From assembly GCA_009176605.1 (NCBI GenBank), contig SEYY01011860.1, positions 2,501-27,795 on the forward strand: DNA of 25,295 bases. Direction: 5' to 3'. Numbering within the stretch: position 1 is the stretch's first letter; each line of letters opens with the position of its first letter. Below the pieces are notes generated by a model. It saw nothing but the letters and a program-made list of their open reading frames with translations, had not been told where the DNA came from and searched no databases. This DNA comes from Armadillidium nasatum (taxonomy: Eukaryota > Arthropoda > Malacostraca > Isopoda > Armadillidiidae). The position numbers and the translations under genes are program-made. Below, one piece after another: positions 11,711 through 21,219 of the stretch.

Positions 11711-12610
11711 TACAACGTTGAATATTCTGAGTTTCTCTACTTTAAAATATTTACAACTCTAATCTTTCCTTTGGCCATGTATGAAAGTAGGAAGGTTTCT
11801 AGGTGTAGGAATAGAAGTCAAAAACAACTCAACAACTCCAAAAAGAACTCGAATTTATGAAGTCTGAGTAAAATAAAATTTACTAAAAGTTATAAACCTT
11901 GGAAGTAAAACTTGGCAATAAAATAAATCATCTTTCCAAACAAGCTTTCTTCGAACTTTTGTTAGTTTATAACTGAAATAATGTATGAAAAATCGAGAGC
12001 CATGAAGAAGGTTTTTTATTGTCTGTAGGAGGAGAAAAAGGTAACAGCCCCCCCCCCTCCCCCCCCCAAAAAAAAAAAAAAAATAAATAAATTCTCCAAT
12101 CTTTATAAATTGCAAAGATTCCAAAATAAAATCCGATTGTATAGGGAGGCATCACATATTTCTGTCTTTCTTTAAATTTGGGGTCAAGATGAAATTATTC
12201 TATTTTCATTTTAAAAAAAAAAAAAGAAAAAAAAAAAAATAATAATAATAATAATAATAATAAATTCATTAAAAAACTACAAAATTAACCTGGAATCAGG
12301 CTGTCTCTTATCTGTCCTTTGTACATCATCACATTTAAATTTTTCCTTCTTCATTATATTTTGGTGAAGGAACTGCAATGGGGTCAATGGGGTCCGATTC
12401 TACTTCCTGAGATGAAGAAGTTTCTGGAGGAAAGTCATCTGAAAGAAAGAGATACTATATATTAGGGATGGAGCGATACCAAAATTTTTACCGATACCTA
12501 AAAATTTAATACCGATACCGATACTTTATCCATTCATATAAAAATTTTTAATAATAATAATAAAAATATACCGATACTTCACTCCATCTCTAGTATGTAT
12601 ATAATAATAC

Positions 12611-12644
<34 letters not shown>

Positions 12645-12856
12645 AAAAAGGCATTCAAAGTAAAGTAATACATACTGTGTAAGTGTATAACAATTATTCT
12701 AGATGAAGATTAGAACTTCAGTAACAATAATAATAATAATAATAATAAAATATTTGGTGTTTCCTACCATCAAAAAAATCATCATCACTGTCACCAAGTG
12801 TTAAACAATTTTCCATCGGTGCTATCATTACCGATACCTGCAATAATAATAATAAT

Positions 12857-12900
<44 letters not shown>

Positions 12901-14946
12901 GTAGCAATAAACTACATCATTAGCAATAAAAAATATTAACTCTAATTAAACTAATAATATACCTTAAATTTGGTTAAAAAAAATAAAATAAATTATTTTA
13001 ATTATCATTTATACTCAGGAAAAACCTAAACAAAAACACTGGATTCAAATATTAACTATAAAATACTAAACATGAATAGTTTTTATAGTAAGTTAGTTAC
13101 ATTGAAATACCAAACACTAAATAATGGTACAAGAAAACTAATACCAAATCCTCTGTATATTAAAAGTAGTATAAATTAAAACAAGAAACTAATACCTTTC
13201 CATCTTTTGGGGTACGAGATAATTCAATAGCTGCTGGACAATCTTCAATAATAACCATTGGCTTACCAACAATTTTCATAGAACTTTTCACTTTATCTTT
13301 CTCTGTAGTCATCTGAAAATCTTCCAATGGTTCCTCCTTCGGTTTGACCGTTTGTATGGGTGGTGGAGATTCTCTTATTCGCTTTTCTTGCTTTGGTTTC
13401 GCAGTCTTTATGGGTGGTAAAGGTCCTTTTCCTGTCTTTGTGGGAGAAAATGTTTCTTTCATTGTCTTCGCCTGCGGTGAGGATTCTTTCATAGTTCTTG
13501 TAGGACGTGAAGGTTTATCCACTGCTTTTGCAGGTGATGAAGGTTCTCTCATTGTTTCCATAGGAGGTGACGTTTCTTTCCCTTTCTTTCGTTTTGATTT
13601 TGGGCCCCAGTTTTTCCTGTATGATTCTGGTACTTTATGTGAGTCTTCAACCCCGGAAGGTGTTGAAGGTTGTGAAGGTTTTTCCACTGTTTTTGGAGGT
13701 GGTAAAGATTCTTTCATTGTTTCCATAGGAGGTGATGGTTCTCTCCCTCTTTTCCGTTTTGATTTTGGGCCCCAGTTTTTCTTGGGTGATTCTGGTACTT
13801 CATATGAGTCTTCAACCCCTGGATTTTGTACCCTCTTTCCCAATTCCGTCATATTAACACAAAAATCAGAGGGTGGTGCGGGGCTGGGTATGCTTGACTG
13901 TGTTTCATTTTTAACGGAAGCAGCAAAACCTCTGACTTCAAGATTTTGCGCCAACTTCAGAAAAGATTCCATTCTCTCACTTTCAACAGAAATTTCACCA
14001 ACATATATAAAATCAAGGAGGGCTTTCAGATCTTCCCCATTCGCATTTTGAACTAGGATAAATGGATGCTTACACGGCGTCTCTTCCAAAATCTCTTTAA
14101 AATAATCACTGAATGCTGCCAAAATAAGACGGTGAGCTGGGAAATAATTGCCACGACTACAAACTGTAACATCACAAAATGCATTCTGAAATATAAGAAA
14201 TGTTTTAAAGTATATTCAACTTATTGCAAAGGAAATATTTCCCCCATACCATTACTATACAGCACCCCAGAAGAAAAAAAATTGATCATGAACCCCTGTT
14301 TGCTAAGCATGAATGGAATCAACCACATATAGGGACCGACCGGGGCTTTGGCCTGGGTTGCCTAAAATTTGTAAAGAGGTAAAAAATTAGAGATTAAGAA
14401 AATTAGATATAATTTTAATTGAGATTTATTTAATTGTAAGGAAGGAATAGAAATAGCCAGCATTCCCTTAAATTAATGATTATATGGATTTTCTCAAAAA
14501 ATTTCAGAAAATTACAGATTTTGTATAATAAAAGTTTTAAAAAACTACAAAAAAATTTAAATTTTTTTGATTCACAATAGTGATTCAACGGGTTTTAAGA
14601 CCCAAGTTAAAGTTTGAAAAAATGTAAGAATAAAATTATAAATATAACCTGCATTAATACATTATTTTATTGCTGTGTATCAAATTTGTATCATTATAAT
14701 ACATTTCAAAATTACTTTTTTTATACTTTCAGTCAATATGGCTAAAAGATCAATTTCAGCAGTATGAGAGTACTTTACAATGTTTCAGGTAAGGCTCGAA
14801 ATACCTAAATGTAACATGGGCAGTCAGAAAATTAGAAGAGGACCTCCGGGTGCCCCAAGTAAAAAAATTTTACCTGAATTTTTATTGGGGCATCTAAAAT
14901 CAAAACAAAAAAAAAAAAAAAAAACAAAAAAAAAAAAAAAAAAAAT

Positions 14947-14994
<48 letters not shown>

Positions 14995-15320
14995 TTAATT
15001 TCCTTTTTTTTTTTTTTTATTTTTTATTTAATCTACCATTAATAAGTATAATTTGCCATTTTAACCCTGGCAGGCAAACCCCAGTTTTCCCTGATTTTTA
15101 GCCAGGGACGGAGCGGGACCCTCGTCGGTCCATAACCACATACATTCCCAGTGATAATCTCAAAACAAAGAGACAAGCTAATTTAAAGATTATGATTTAA
15201 AAAATAAAAGTAAAAACAAAATTAAGGTTTAAAATTTCAAAATGTCAGCATTCTTCTGTCCTTCTTTTGTTTTAATACATTTAAAAAAACAAGAAAATTT
15301 TGAATTAACAAACAAGGTCC

Positions 15321-15352
<32 letters not shown>

Positions 15353-15353
15353 C

Positions 15354-15404
<51 letters not shown>

Positions 15405-15495
15405 GTTCAATACTTACTTGGAGGCGAAGGTTTGTGAAAGCCGAAGTAAATGCTGCATTGTGGCTAACCCACGAAATCTGAATTATTTTACTCAT
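5112..15495 (-). CDS. BTB/POZ and C2H2 zinc-finger transcription regulator, seven-exon gene model
   Basis: Gene-level entry. The coding exons in order are 15495-15418, 14185-13196, 12837-12768, 12438-12290, 10864-10801, 9361-9197 and 6638-5112, all minus strand, with six GT..AG introns. Intron phases are 0, 0, 1, 2, 0 and 0; they close only if one base is removed in the fourth exon. The conceptual product is about 1013 residues: BTB domain at roughly 7-122, a basic Pro/Lys/Ser-rich linker with a 55-residue duplication, an acidic run, four C2H2 fingers (about 572-678), and a Ser/Thr-rich tail. In the arthropod tramtrack/lola/broad family, the BTB domain mediates dimerisation and cofactor binding and the fingers bind DNA in the nucleus. 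I do not recognise a specific orthologue, so no symbol is given. 5' UTR exons, promoter and poly(A) site were not identified. Exons 3-5 (282 nt after correction) and exon 6 (165 nt) are each phase-0 cassettes that could be skipped in frame. Confidence 0.82.
6698..7190 (+). mobile_element. LINE relic (second family), reverse transcriptase N-terminal and C-terminal pieces
   Basis: AAPDGI near 6700, then [18 protein letters not shown] and YYKPVSLTS (6796-6890) match the WKxAxVxPIxKKGxxxDxxNYRPVSLTS signature, with a stop codon where Trp is expected. A gap follows, then [15 protein letters not shown] and [10 protein letters not shown] (about 7055-7180), the thumb-like region C-terminal to the catalytic domain. 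The palm with the catalytic Asp residues is missing. The same family recurs at 8396-8830 and 20525-20840. Confidence 0.75.
7451..8160. repeat. Foldback repeat: two inverted arms plus an extra internal copy
   Basis: The left arm (7451-7710) and the right arm (about 7905-8160) are imperfect reverse complements. Landmarks are ATCAGTATAACTGGGGACGAT on the left against the complement of ATCGTCCCCAATTATACTGAT on the right, GGTTTAGGAGATA against TATCTCCTAAACC, and ACATTTTCATCTAAGGGTTG against its complement. Between them, 7745-7877 repeats the inner right arm in direct orientation about 174 bases earlier, including GCAAATTTTGAA and GGGCATT. No coding potential. Target duplications are not clear because the outer ends run into T and A tracts. 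Confidence 0.75.
8184..8390 (-). mobile_element. Inverted fragment of LINE 3' coding region
   Basis: On the minus strand it reads [31 protein letters not shown] and EKLDQCMDD followed by a stop, a typical LINE C-terminal end. The corresponding plus-strand sequence of the neighbouring relic (CCATCTAGATGCGAGAAAG at 8672) shows the two are inverted copies of one family. Confidence 0.7.
8396..8830 (+). mobile_element. LINE relic C-terminal region, continuation of the 6698-7190 relic
   Basis: [20 protein letters not shown] then [12 protein letters not shown] and [17 protein letters not shown] are the conserved tail of these reverse transcriptases. A decayed NFRNDLP...[13 protein letters not shown] end follows. 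It resumes about where the 7055-7180 piece (YGYIRPL) breaks off, so the 1.2 kb between them looks inserted. Confidence 0.75.
8831..9196. other. Intron 6 sequence without recognised features
   Basis: AT-rich, with a short (TA)n at 8939-8951. The first part may be LINE 3' untranslated sequence. Confidence 0.5.
9197..9361 (-). CDS. Exon 6: 55-residue linker exon
   Basis: Acceptor ATTACACTCAG (9362-9372) and donor TTCAAA|GTAAGA (9197/9196) bound exactly 165 nt, phase 0 to phase 0. The peptide begins [20 protein letters not shown], contains VKEEGELD, which resembles a VKEE SUMO-acceptor motif, and ends EAIKVTFK. No known domain is recognised. The plus-strand open frame over the same place is a shadow. 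The symmetric phase makes it a possible alternatively spliced cassette. Confidence 0.75.
9362..9899. other. Intron 5 sequence, with one strong hairpin
   Basis: No gene seen. ACTCCACCT (9663-9671) and AGGTGGAGT (9684-9692) form a perfect 9-base stem with a 12-base loop. Confidence 0.5.
9900..10560 (-). pseudogene. Unidentified coding-like relic in intron 5
   Basis: Base composition is less AT-rich than in the flanks, and the minus strand contains long, protein-like open stretches broken by stops and shifts. These include [20 protein letters not shown] with [20 protein letters not shown] (about 10380-10510), [20 protein letters not shown] (about 10245-10320), and [20 protein letters not shown] with [11 protein letters not shown] (about 10050-10160). 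I do not recognise the family. It could be a decayed retrotransposon segment, a processed pseudogene, or another captured gene. Confidence 0.4.
10801..10864 (-). CDS. Exon 5: short lysine-rich exon
   Basis: A 64-nt exon between a (CT)n-rich acceptor (CTCTGCACAG at 10865-10874) and the donor AAAG|GTAAAT at 10801/10800. It enters in phase 2, completing Arg, then reads [20 protein letters not shown] and a final K, and ends in phase 0. The product is strongly basic and could serve as a nuclear localisation signal or contact DNA or RNA. It is supported by two good splice sites and by frame continuity on both sides, but it is short and would benefit from transcript evidence. Confidence 0.68.
11070..11640 (-). 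mobile_element. LINE relic C-terminal region, same family as 1466-2539
   Basis: The minus strand reads [15 protein letters not shown] (about 11560-11600), then [19 protein letters not shown] (about 11340), [30 protein letters not shown] (about 11175-11220) and [20 protein letters not shown] near the 3' end, across several frames. This order is typical of the decapod LINE tail. It sits in intron 4, and its upstream end meets an (AAT)n tract at 11652. Confidence 0.75.
11652..11710. repeat. (AAT)n microsatellite
   Basis: About 20 AAT units at the broken upstream end of the minus-strand LINE relic. Confidence 0.95.
11711..12289. other. Intron 4 sequence with homopolymer runs
   Basis: No gene recognised. 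A C-rich run followed by poly(A) (12049-12082) and an A-rich/(AAT)n stretch (12212-12263) dominate; open frames here are artefacts of these tracts. Confidence 0.6.
12290..12438 (-). CDS. Exon 4: acidic-to-basic linker exon with a one-base frame break
   Basis: The acceptor TTTCTTTCAG|ATGAC (12439) is strong and the donor is CCAG|GTTAAT (12289). From exon 3 the frame reads [20 protein letters not shown] and on to YNEEGKI, then TAA at about 12328-12330. The downstream half is open only in the frame one base later ([18 protein letters not shown]), and that frame joins perfectly to exon 5. Ignoring one base, most simply in the five-A run before TTT, restores a continuous reading and correct phase. 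The break may be an assembly indel, an allelic mutation or a real feature. Confidence 0.6.
12463..12592. mobile_element. Second copy of the GGTATCGG hAT-like MITE, 130 bp, in intron 3
   Basis: It starts TAGGGATGGAGCGATACCAA and ends with the reverse complement of TAGAGATGGAGTGAAGTATC, so it has the same two distinct ends as the copy at 18524-18745 but inverted. The flanking octamers CTATATAT and GTATGTAT match at six of eight positions, a plausible decayed target duplication. The interior is shorter and includes an (AAT)n run. It stops about 24 bases short of exon 4. Confidence 0.75.
12601..12748. repeat. (AAT)n microsatellites in intron 3
   Basis: AAT-type runs at about 12601-12645 and 12726-12748. 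Confidence 0.9.
12768..12837 (-). CDS. Exon 3: small acidic linker exon
   Basis: This is a 70-nt exon between TTGCAG|GTATCG (acceptor, 12838) and GATG|GTAGGA (donor, 12767). It is read in phase 0 from exon 2 and gives [19 protein letters not shown] then DFFD, leaving one base for exon 4. The acidic GDSDDDFFD stretch flows into DDFPPE at the start of exon 4, which supports the join. The acceptor has no ordinary pyrimidine tract: the sequence upstream is a (TTA)n microsatellite of about 60 bases (12841-12900 on the plus strand). Confidence 0.65.
12840..12900. repeat. (AAT)n microsatellite at the exon 3 acceptor
   Basis: About 60 bases of AAT, on the gene strand (TTA)n, abutting the TTGCAG acceptor of exon 3. 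Confidence 0.95.
13196..14185 (-). CDS. Exon 2: main part of BTB domain plus basic, repetitive linker
   Basis: The acceptor (TATATTTCAG at 14186-14195) and the donor AAAG|GTATTA at 13196/13195 bound 990 nt, 330 codons, phase 0 at both ends. The start reads [20 protein letters not shown], then [30 protein letters not shown] and [14 protein letters not shown]. These are the diagnostic BTB motifs: DVT, the conserved H, PCKHP, and the FxYxGEV-like strand. The ATG-less open frame extends upstream of any start, showing this is an internal exon. After the BTB, residues about 149-245 hold two copies of a 55-residue unit starting GVEDS, with NWGPKSKRK basic patches (possible nuclear localisation signals), followed by short MKES/P-K-T repeats. 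The linker is Pro/Lys/Ser/Glu rich and probably disordered. Confidence 0.88.
13490..13819 (-). repeat. In-frame tandem duplication of 165 bp inside exon 2
   Basis: Two consecutive 55-codon units begin [11 protein letters not shown] and [11 protein letters not shown] and share NWGPKSKRK, a SPPMETM segment and a KxSxPxxP end. On DNA, the block GATTTTGGGCCCCAGTTTTT recurs 165 bp apart (13596 and 13761). The duplication keeps the frame and has diverged mainly at single residues. Confidence 0.85.
14330..15134. mobile_element. Non-autonomous hAT-like DNA transposon in intron 1, 805 bp
   Basis: The left end reads TAGGGACCGACCGGGGC and the right end, reverse-complemented, TATGGACCGACGAGGGTCC. The element is flanked on both sides by the identical 8-mer ACCACATA (14322-14329 and 15135-15142). 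Eight-base target duplications and ends of the form TAGNG are typical of the hAT superfamily. The interior has no transposase; it contains a poly(A)-rich block (14906-14992) and a small inverted pair around GGTGCCCC/GGGGCATC (14848-14893). It is inserted in intron 1 of the BTB gene. Confidence 0.8.
14906..14992 (+). repeat. Poly(A)-rich tract
   Basis: About 85 bases that are nearly all A, interrupted by a few C and T, inside the 805-bp hAT-like element. Lysine-rich open frames through it are artefacts of the homopolymer. Confidence 0.9.
15320..15405. repeat. (AAT)n microsatellite just inside intron 1
   Basis: Two AAT runs separated by AAAACT. On the gene strand they begin about a dozen bases after the exon 1 donor. 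Confidence 0.95.
15418..15495 (-). CDS. Exon 1 of the BTB zinc-finger gene: start codon and N-terminal BTB helix
   Basis: This exon encodes 26 residues from ATG (15495-15493) to a CAA|GTAAGT donor at 15418/15417. The peptide ends SAFTNLRLQ and has the Trp and FxxxFxxLR pattern that opens arthropod BTB domains (usually LxWNxxxxxFxxxFxxLR). It joins in phase 0 to exon 2, whose first residues NAFCDVTV continue the BTB fold exactly. The ATG is chosen because the consensus begins just after it. A TATTAG at 15511-15516 could be a 3' splice site for this exon, implying an upstream untranslated exon. The exon is hemmed in by (TA)n ending 17 bases upstream of the ATG and (TTA)n starting about a dozen bases beyond the donor. 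Confidence 0.8.
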
Positions 15496-15507
15496 CTTTG
15501 TCTTTGA

Positions 15508-16137
<630 letters not shown>

Positions 16138-16390
16138 ATGTAATATAATGGTTTATGTACAGTAATTTCAACAGTAATATTTGGATATTTCGATAACAAT
16201 TAATTTTGAGCACCACAAAAATATGTCATTCTATATTTGTGAATGTTTAGTTTACATTCTGTATTTAAATTTTAATTCAAAAGAGTCTTTATAAATGTCA
16301 CTTGTGTTGGCTCTCAATGTAGCAAGTAAATGAAACTAAAATTCATGGAAAAACTTTTGAAATTACTCTACATAAACCATTATATTACAT
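16138..16390. mobile_element. MITE-like element with 32-bp terminal inverted repeats, 253 bp
   Basis: ATGTAATATAATGGTTTATG begins the left arm (16138-16169). The right arm (16359-16390) is its reverse complement with one mismatch over about 32 bases (GTACAG against GTAGAG). No coding sequence lies between them. No clear target duplication is visible, so the superfamily is unassigned. Confidence 0.65.
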
Positions 16391-18515
<2,125 letters not shown>

Positions 18516-18523
18516 ATTAAGAT

Positions 18524-18745
18524 TAGGGATGGAGTGAAGTATCAGTAATCGGTATCAGTATCGGTATATTTTCAGGTATCGGTATTGGTAAAAATTTTGG
18601 TATATGAATGGATAAAGTATCGGTATCGATATGTATTGGTATATTTTCAGGTATCGGTACAGGTAAATTTTTAGATATCGGTATCAGTGAATTTGGAAGT
18701 CTTGGTATCGGTATCGGTAATAATTTTGGTATCGCTCCATCCCTA
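18524..18745. mobile_element. hAT-like MITE, 222 bp, with perfect 8-bp target duplication
   Basis: The ends are TAGGGATGGAGTGAAGTATC and, on the other strand, TAGGGATGGAGCGATACC. The flanks carry ATTAAGAT on both sides (18516-18523 and 18746-18753). The interior is made largely of GGTATCGGTA-like decamers, with a GGTATATTTTCAGG block present twice. There is no coding capacity. A second, shorter copy in the opposite orientation lies at 12463-12592. Confidence 0.85.
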
Positions 18746-18998
18746 ATTAAGATATTATTATGAAACCATAAAAGAAATATTGTACTTGTAAATGAACTTA
18801 TTTAATGATTACAATTCTCAACATTAATAATTACTCAATGATATTTTAAGTTATTTATAGACACAATGCATTTTTGAGACAAATCTTGCAATTCCTACAG
18901 GGCATGGTCAGAGGGAAAATGTGGTGAAAGGGAAAATGTGGTATCGTAACAAGCCATGTACTATCTTGTATCAGTACTTTGCCTTTGTATCAGTACCT

Positions 18999-19142
18999 TG
19001 GGTCTGTGGCTCAAATGGTAGGGTGATTAACTCCCGTGCTTGAGGATGCTGGTTCAATCCCATCTAGGGATTAAATACATATTACTTAAAAAGTTCCTAT
19101 CCTAGAATAGGGCAATGCCCATGAGATGTGAACTTTTATTAA

Positions 19143-19166
<24 letters not shown>
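18999..19166 (+). mobile_element. tRNA-derived SINE with poly(A) tail
   Basis: TGGCTCAAATGG (19007-19018) fits an RNA polymerase III box A and GGTTCAATCCC (19051-19061) fits box B, at the spacing seen in tRNA genes. About 75 bases of unrelated body follow, then 26 A residues (19141-19166). The head resembles a tRNA but the anticodon and acceptor regions are too diverged to be a functional tRNA gene. Homologous SINEs would fix the boundaries. Confidence 0.7.
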
Positions 19167-19174
<8 letters not shown>

Positions 19175-19839
19175 GTATGTTAAGGTTGCGTTTCACACTT
19201 TGCTTGCCCTGATTTTCATTAAAGTCTGATAAATTCTACAATTAAATATGTTCAGGACTTCATAAAATAGTTTTGCTGGTCATAATGACTTTGATACTAT
19301 TTTCTTTATATAAAGTATTCGGATTGGTAATCTTTGTCTTAAAGGGAAAATTTTCAGAAATATTTTTAGCTTTTTGTATACAATTTCTTCAAATTTATAA
19401 TGTTGGAAAATGAGAAAATAAAACAAATAATGGATTTAATAAAAATTTAATACCCAGGACATAAAAACTAAATTATTTAATAATAAAAAAATAAAAATTA
19501 GCAATGGGACAAATAATCATCACTGATATAATAATGTGAAAAAAATTAATTAAAATTTTTAAATTTTTCCTCAATCATCATCATCAATAATTTTCTGCTG
19601 ATTACTTTGCAATTTACTTAAATTGGCTTGTAAAAATCTCTCTCCTCACCTTTCGTTCAGAGGGAAAGGCTGTTTAGTAGTAGGGGCCAAATAAACACTC
19701 CAAAACAAAATCAAACTACCCCAGAAACCGGAGAAAAGATCGTTTCTGCTTAATTTAAGAGTTACAAATTTAAAGTACTAGAATTTTGCATTACACATAC
19801 TAAAATTTTTAAAATCAATGTTTTCAAAATAAACTACAG
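19167..19839. other. Sequence without recognised features
   Basis: A G-run follows the SINE tail; the rest is AT-rich, with no supportable gene or repeat. Confidence 0.5.
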
Positions 19840-20330
19840 GATGCCCAACTCACTTTTGGCATCAGATATCAAAGTATTGATCATAAGTTAATAAAATTTG
19901 TATATGAACATCTTCAATGAGTTCATAAATCATATGGATGACAAGGAACTTCATACTGGCTATTTTCAGCAGGATGGTGTCACTTACTTCATACTGGCTA
20001 TTTTCAGCAGGATGGTGTCACTTATCACATACCCAAGGGACTTTAGCCAGCAAGCCTGGCTTTAGCCATTAGATTTCATGGTGAAAGGTAAACTGTATTG
20101 AAACAAGCAACATACTTTCATGCAGCTGAAGGACTACATTCTGAGCTGGCAGTTGACACCTACTCCAAATATGTTGGCAGCAACCTTCTGTAGCAAAGAA
20201 AATGTGTGTAAGCATGCCTTGATGCTAATGGTAATCACCTCCAACACTTGCTGCAATATCAACAAGATTCTCACACACCAAAGTTTGTTCATGGCAAATT
20301 TCATTAACTTACAACCACTACTTTAATATA
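19840..20330 (+). pseudogene. Relic of a mariner/Tc1-like DDE transposase
   Basis: KELHTGYFQQDGVTY (about 19943-19986) matches the QQDG block carrying the second catalytic Asp in these transposases. Downstream, LTPTPNMLAATF (about 20153) and, in another frame, ACLDANGNHLQHLL (about 20213-20255) match the C-terminal end. The segment between is shortened, and a 38-bp tandem duplication (19948-19985 and 19986-20023) interrupts the catalytic block. Not functional. Confidence 0.65.
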
Positions 20331-20439
20331 ACATTTACATTTTGGTGGCGATTAGTTTTACCCTGCATAGTTAGTTTCCCTTGCTTGATGGTGTGTGTGT
20401 GTATGTATGTATTTTTTCATTAAACGTCAAAGTTTAAAG

Positions 20440-20490
20440 TTTGCTGTAGGGGATTCGAACCTGAGCCCTATAGCACAAAAGCATAGAAAA

Positions 20491-20508
<18 letters not shown>
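20440..20508 (-). mobile_element. Truncated tRNA-like SINE head next to a (CT)n run
   Basis: On the minus strand, GTGCTATAGGGCTCAGGTTC runs into GAATCCCC (20451-20478), a good box B with anticodon-arm-like sequence before it. Where box A would be expected there is a (CT)n tract (20491-20508). No complete tRNA fold is possible. Confidence 0.45.
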
Positions 20509-20522
<14 letters not shown>

Positions 20523-20524
20523 TG

Positions 20525-20840
20525 AAAATGTCAGAATAGTGTTTAGAAACTAGGAATAAAGCTAACAGTATACTAGAAATAATAAATTGCAATGCTAATT
20601 AAGAAAAGTAAGGAGGTCATCACTAAGCACTATAATGGTTATGTTAGAAAAACTGATTACATACTGTGCACAGGTTTGGGCTCTCTATTTAAAATACTAA
20701 AATGTTGGAGACTGGACAGTGCAGAGCAACAAGAATGATTTTTGGTTTTAAAAACAATAGTTACAAGGACTGGTTAAAAGAACTGGGGATGTTTCTGTAG
20801 AAAGATTTCTTTGAGGTGATTGATTCAAGTTTTTAAAACG
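20525..20840 (+). mobile_element. Third fragment of the second LINE family
   Basis: RNKANSILEII (about 20549), ITYCAQVWALYLK (about 20657), then GLVKRTGDVSVERFL (about 20768) parallel the pieces at 7055-7180 and 8396-8600. Multiple frameshifts; a dead relic. Confidence 0.6.
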
Positions 20841-21219
20841 TCTTTGTCAATTAAAATCCGTATGCTAAAATCCATATGCTAACTTCACGCACATCCAAAT
20901 AAGCACACCATGAGTCATAAAAAAAATTTAAAATAAAGAAGGTATAGAAAAATTATGTATATATGTGACCAGTCATTCAATGAATAGCAACTTCTATAAA
21001 TTTTTTTATTTTTGACTGCGAGTCTTGAGAGGCCCTTGTGGCTTCTGACTCTATTTTCCTATATTCTTATGTGAGAAGTAATGCTTTTTAAAATTTTGAA
21101 TTTGTAAATATCAAAACTGATACTGTTCTCTATAATTATTTTTTGAGTCTATAGTTTGAATTACAACAAAATGAAAGAATACTCACATCTGCTATTCTTT
21201 ACTGAATCCAAACTGATAA

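Noticed and set aside
11855..12155. Two overlapping minus-strand frames with Phe and Gly runs
   Set aside because: They translate a C-run/A-run; no conserved motif.
12374..12404. A tiny 31-base GT..AG intron that would restore the exon 4 frame
   Set aside because: It is far shorter than known spliceosomal introns in animals and would remove plausible coding sequence.
13344..14051. A 235-codon plus-strand open frame
   Set aside because: It is the antisense shadow of exon 2; the minus strand encodes an unmistakable BTB domain.
14780..14998. Lysine-rich plus-strand open frame
   Set aside because: It is produced by a poly(A) tract inside a hAT-like element.
18999..19075. Functional tRNA gene
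   Set aside because: Box A and box B fit, but no convincing acceptor stem or anticodon arm closes, and a SINE body and poly(A) tail follow.
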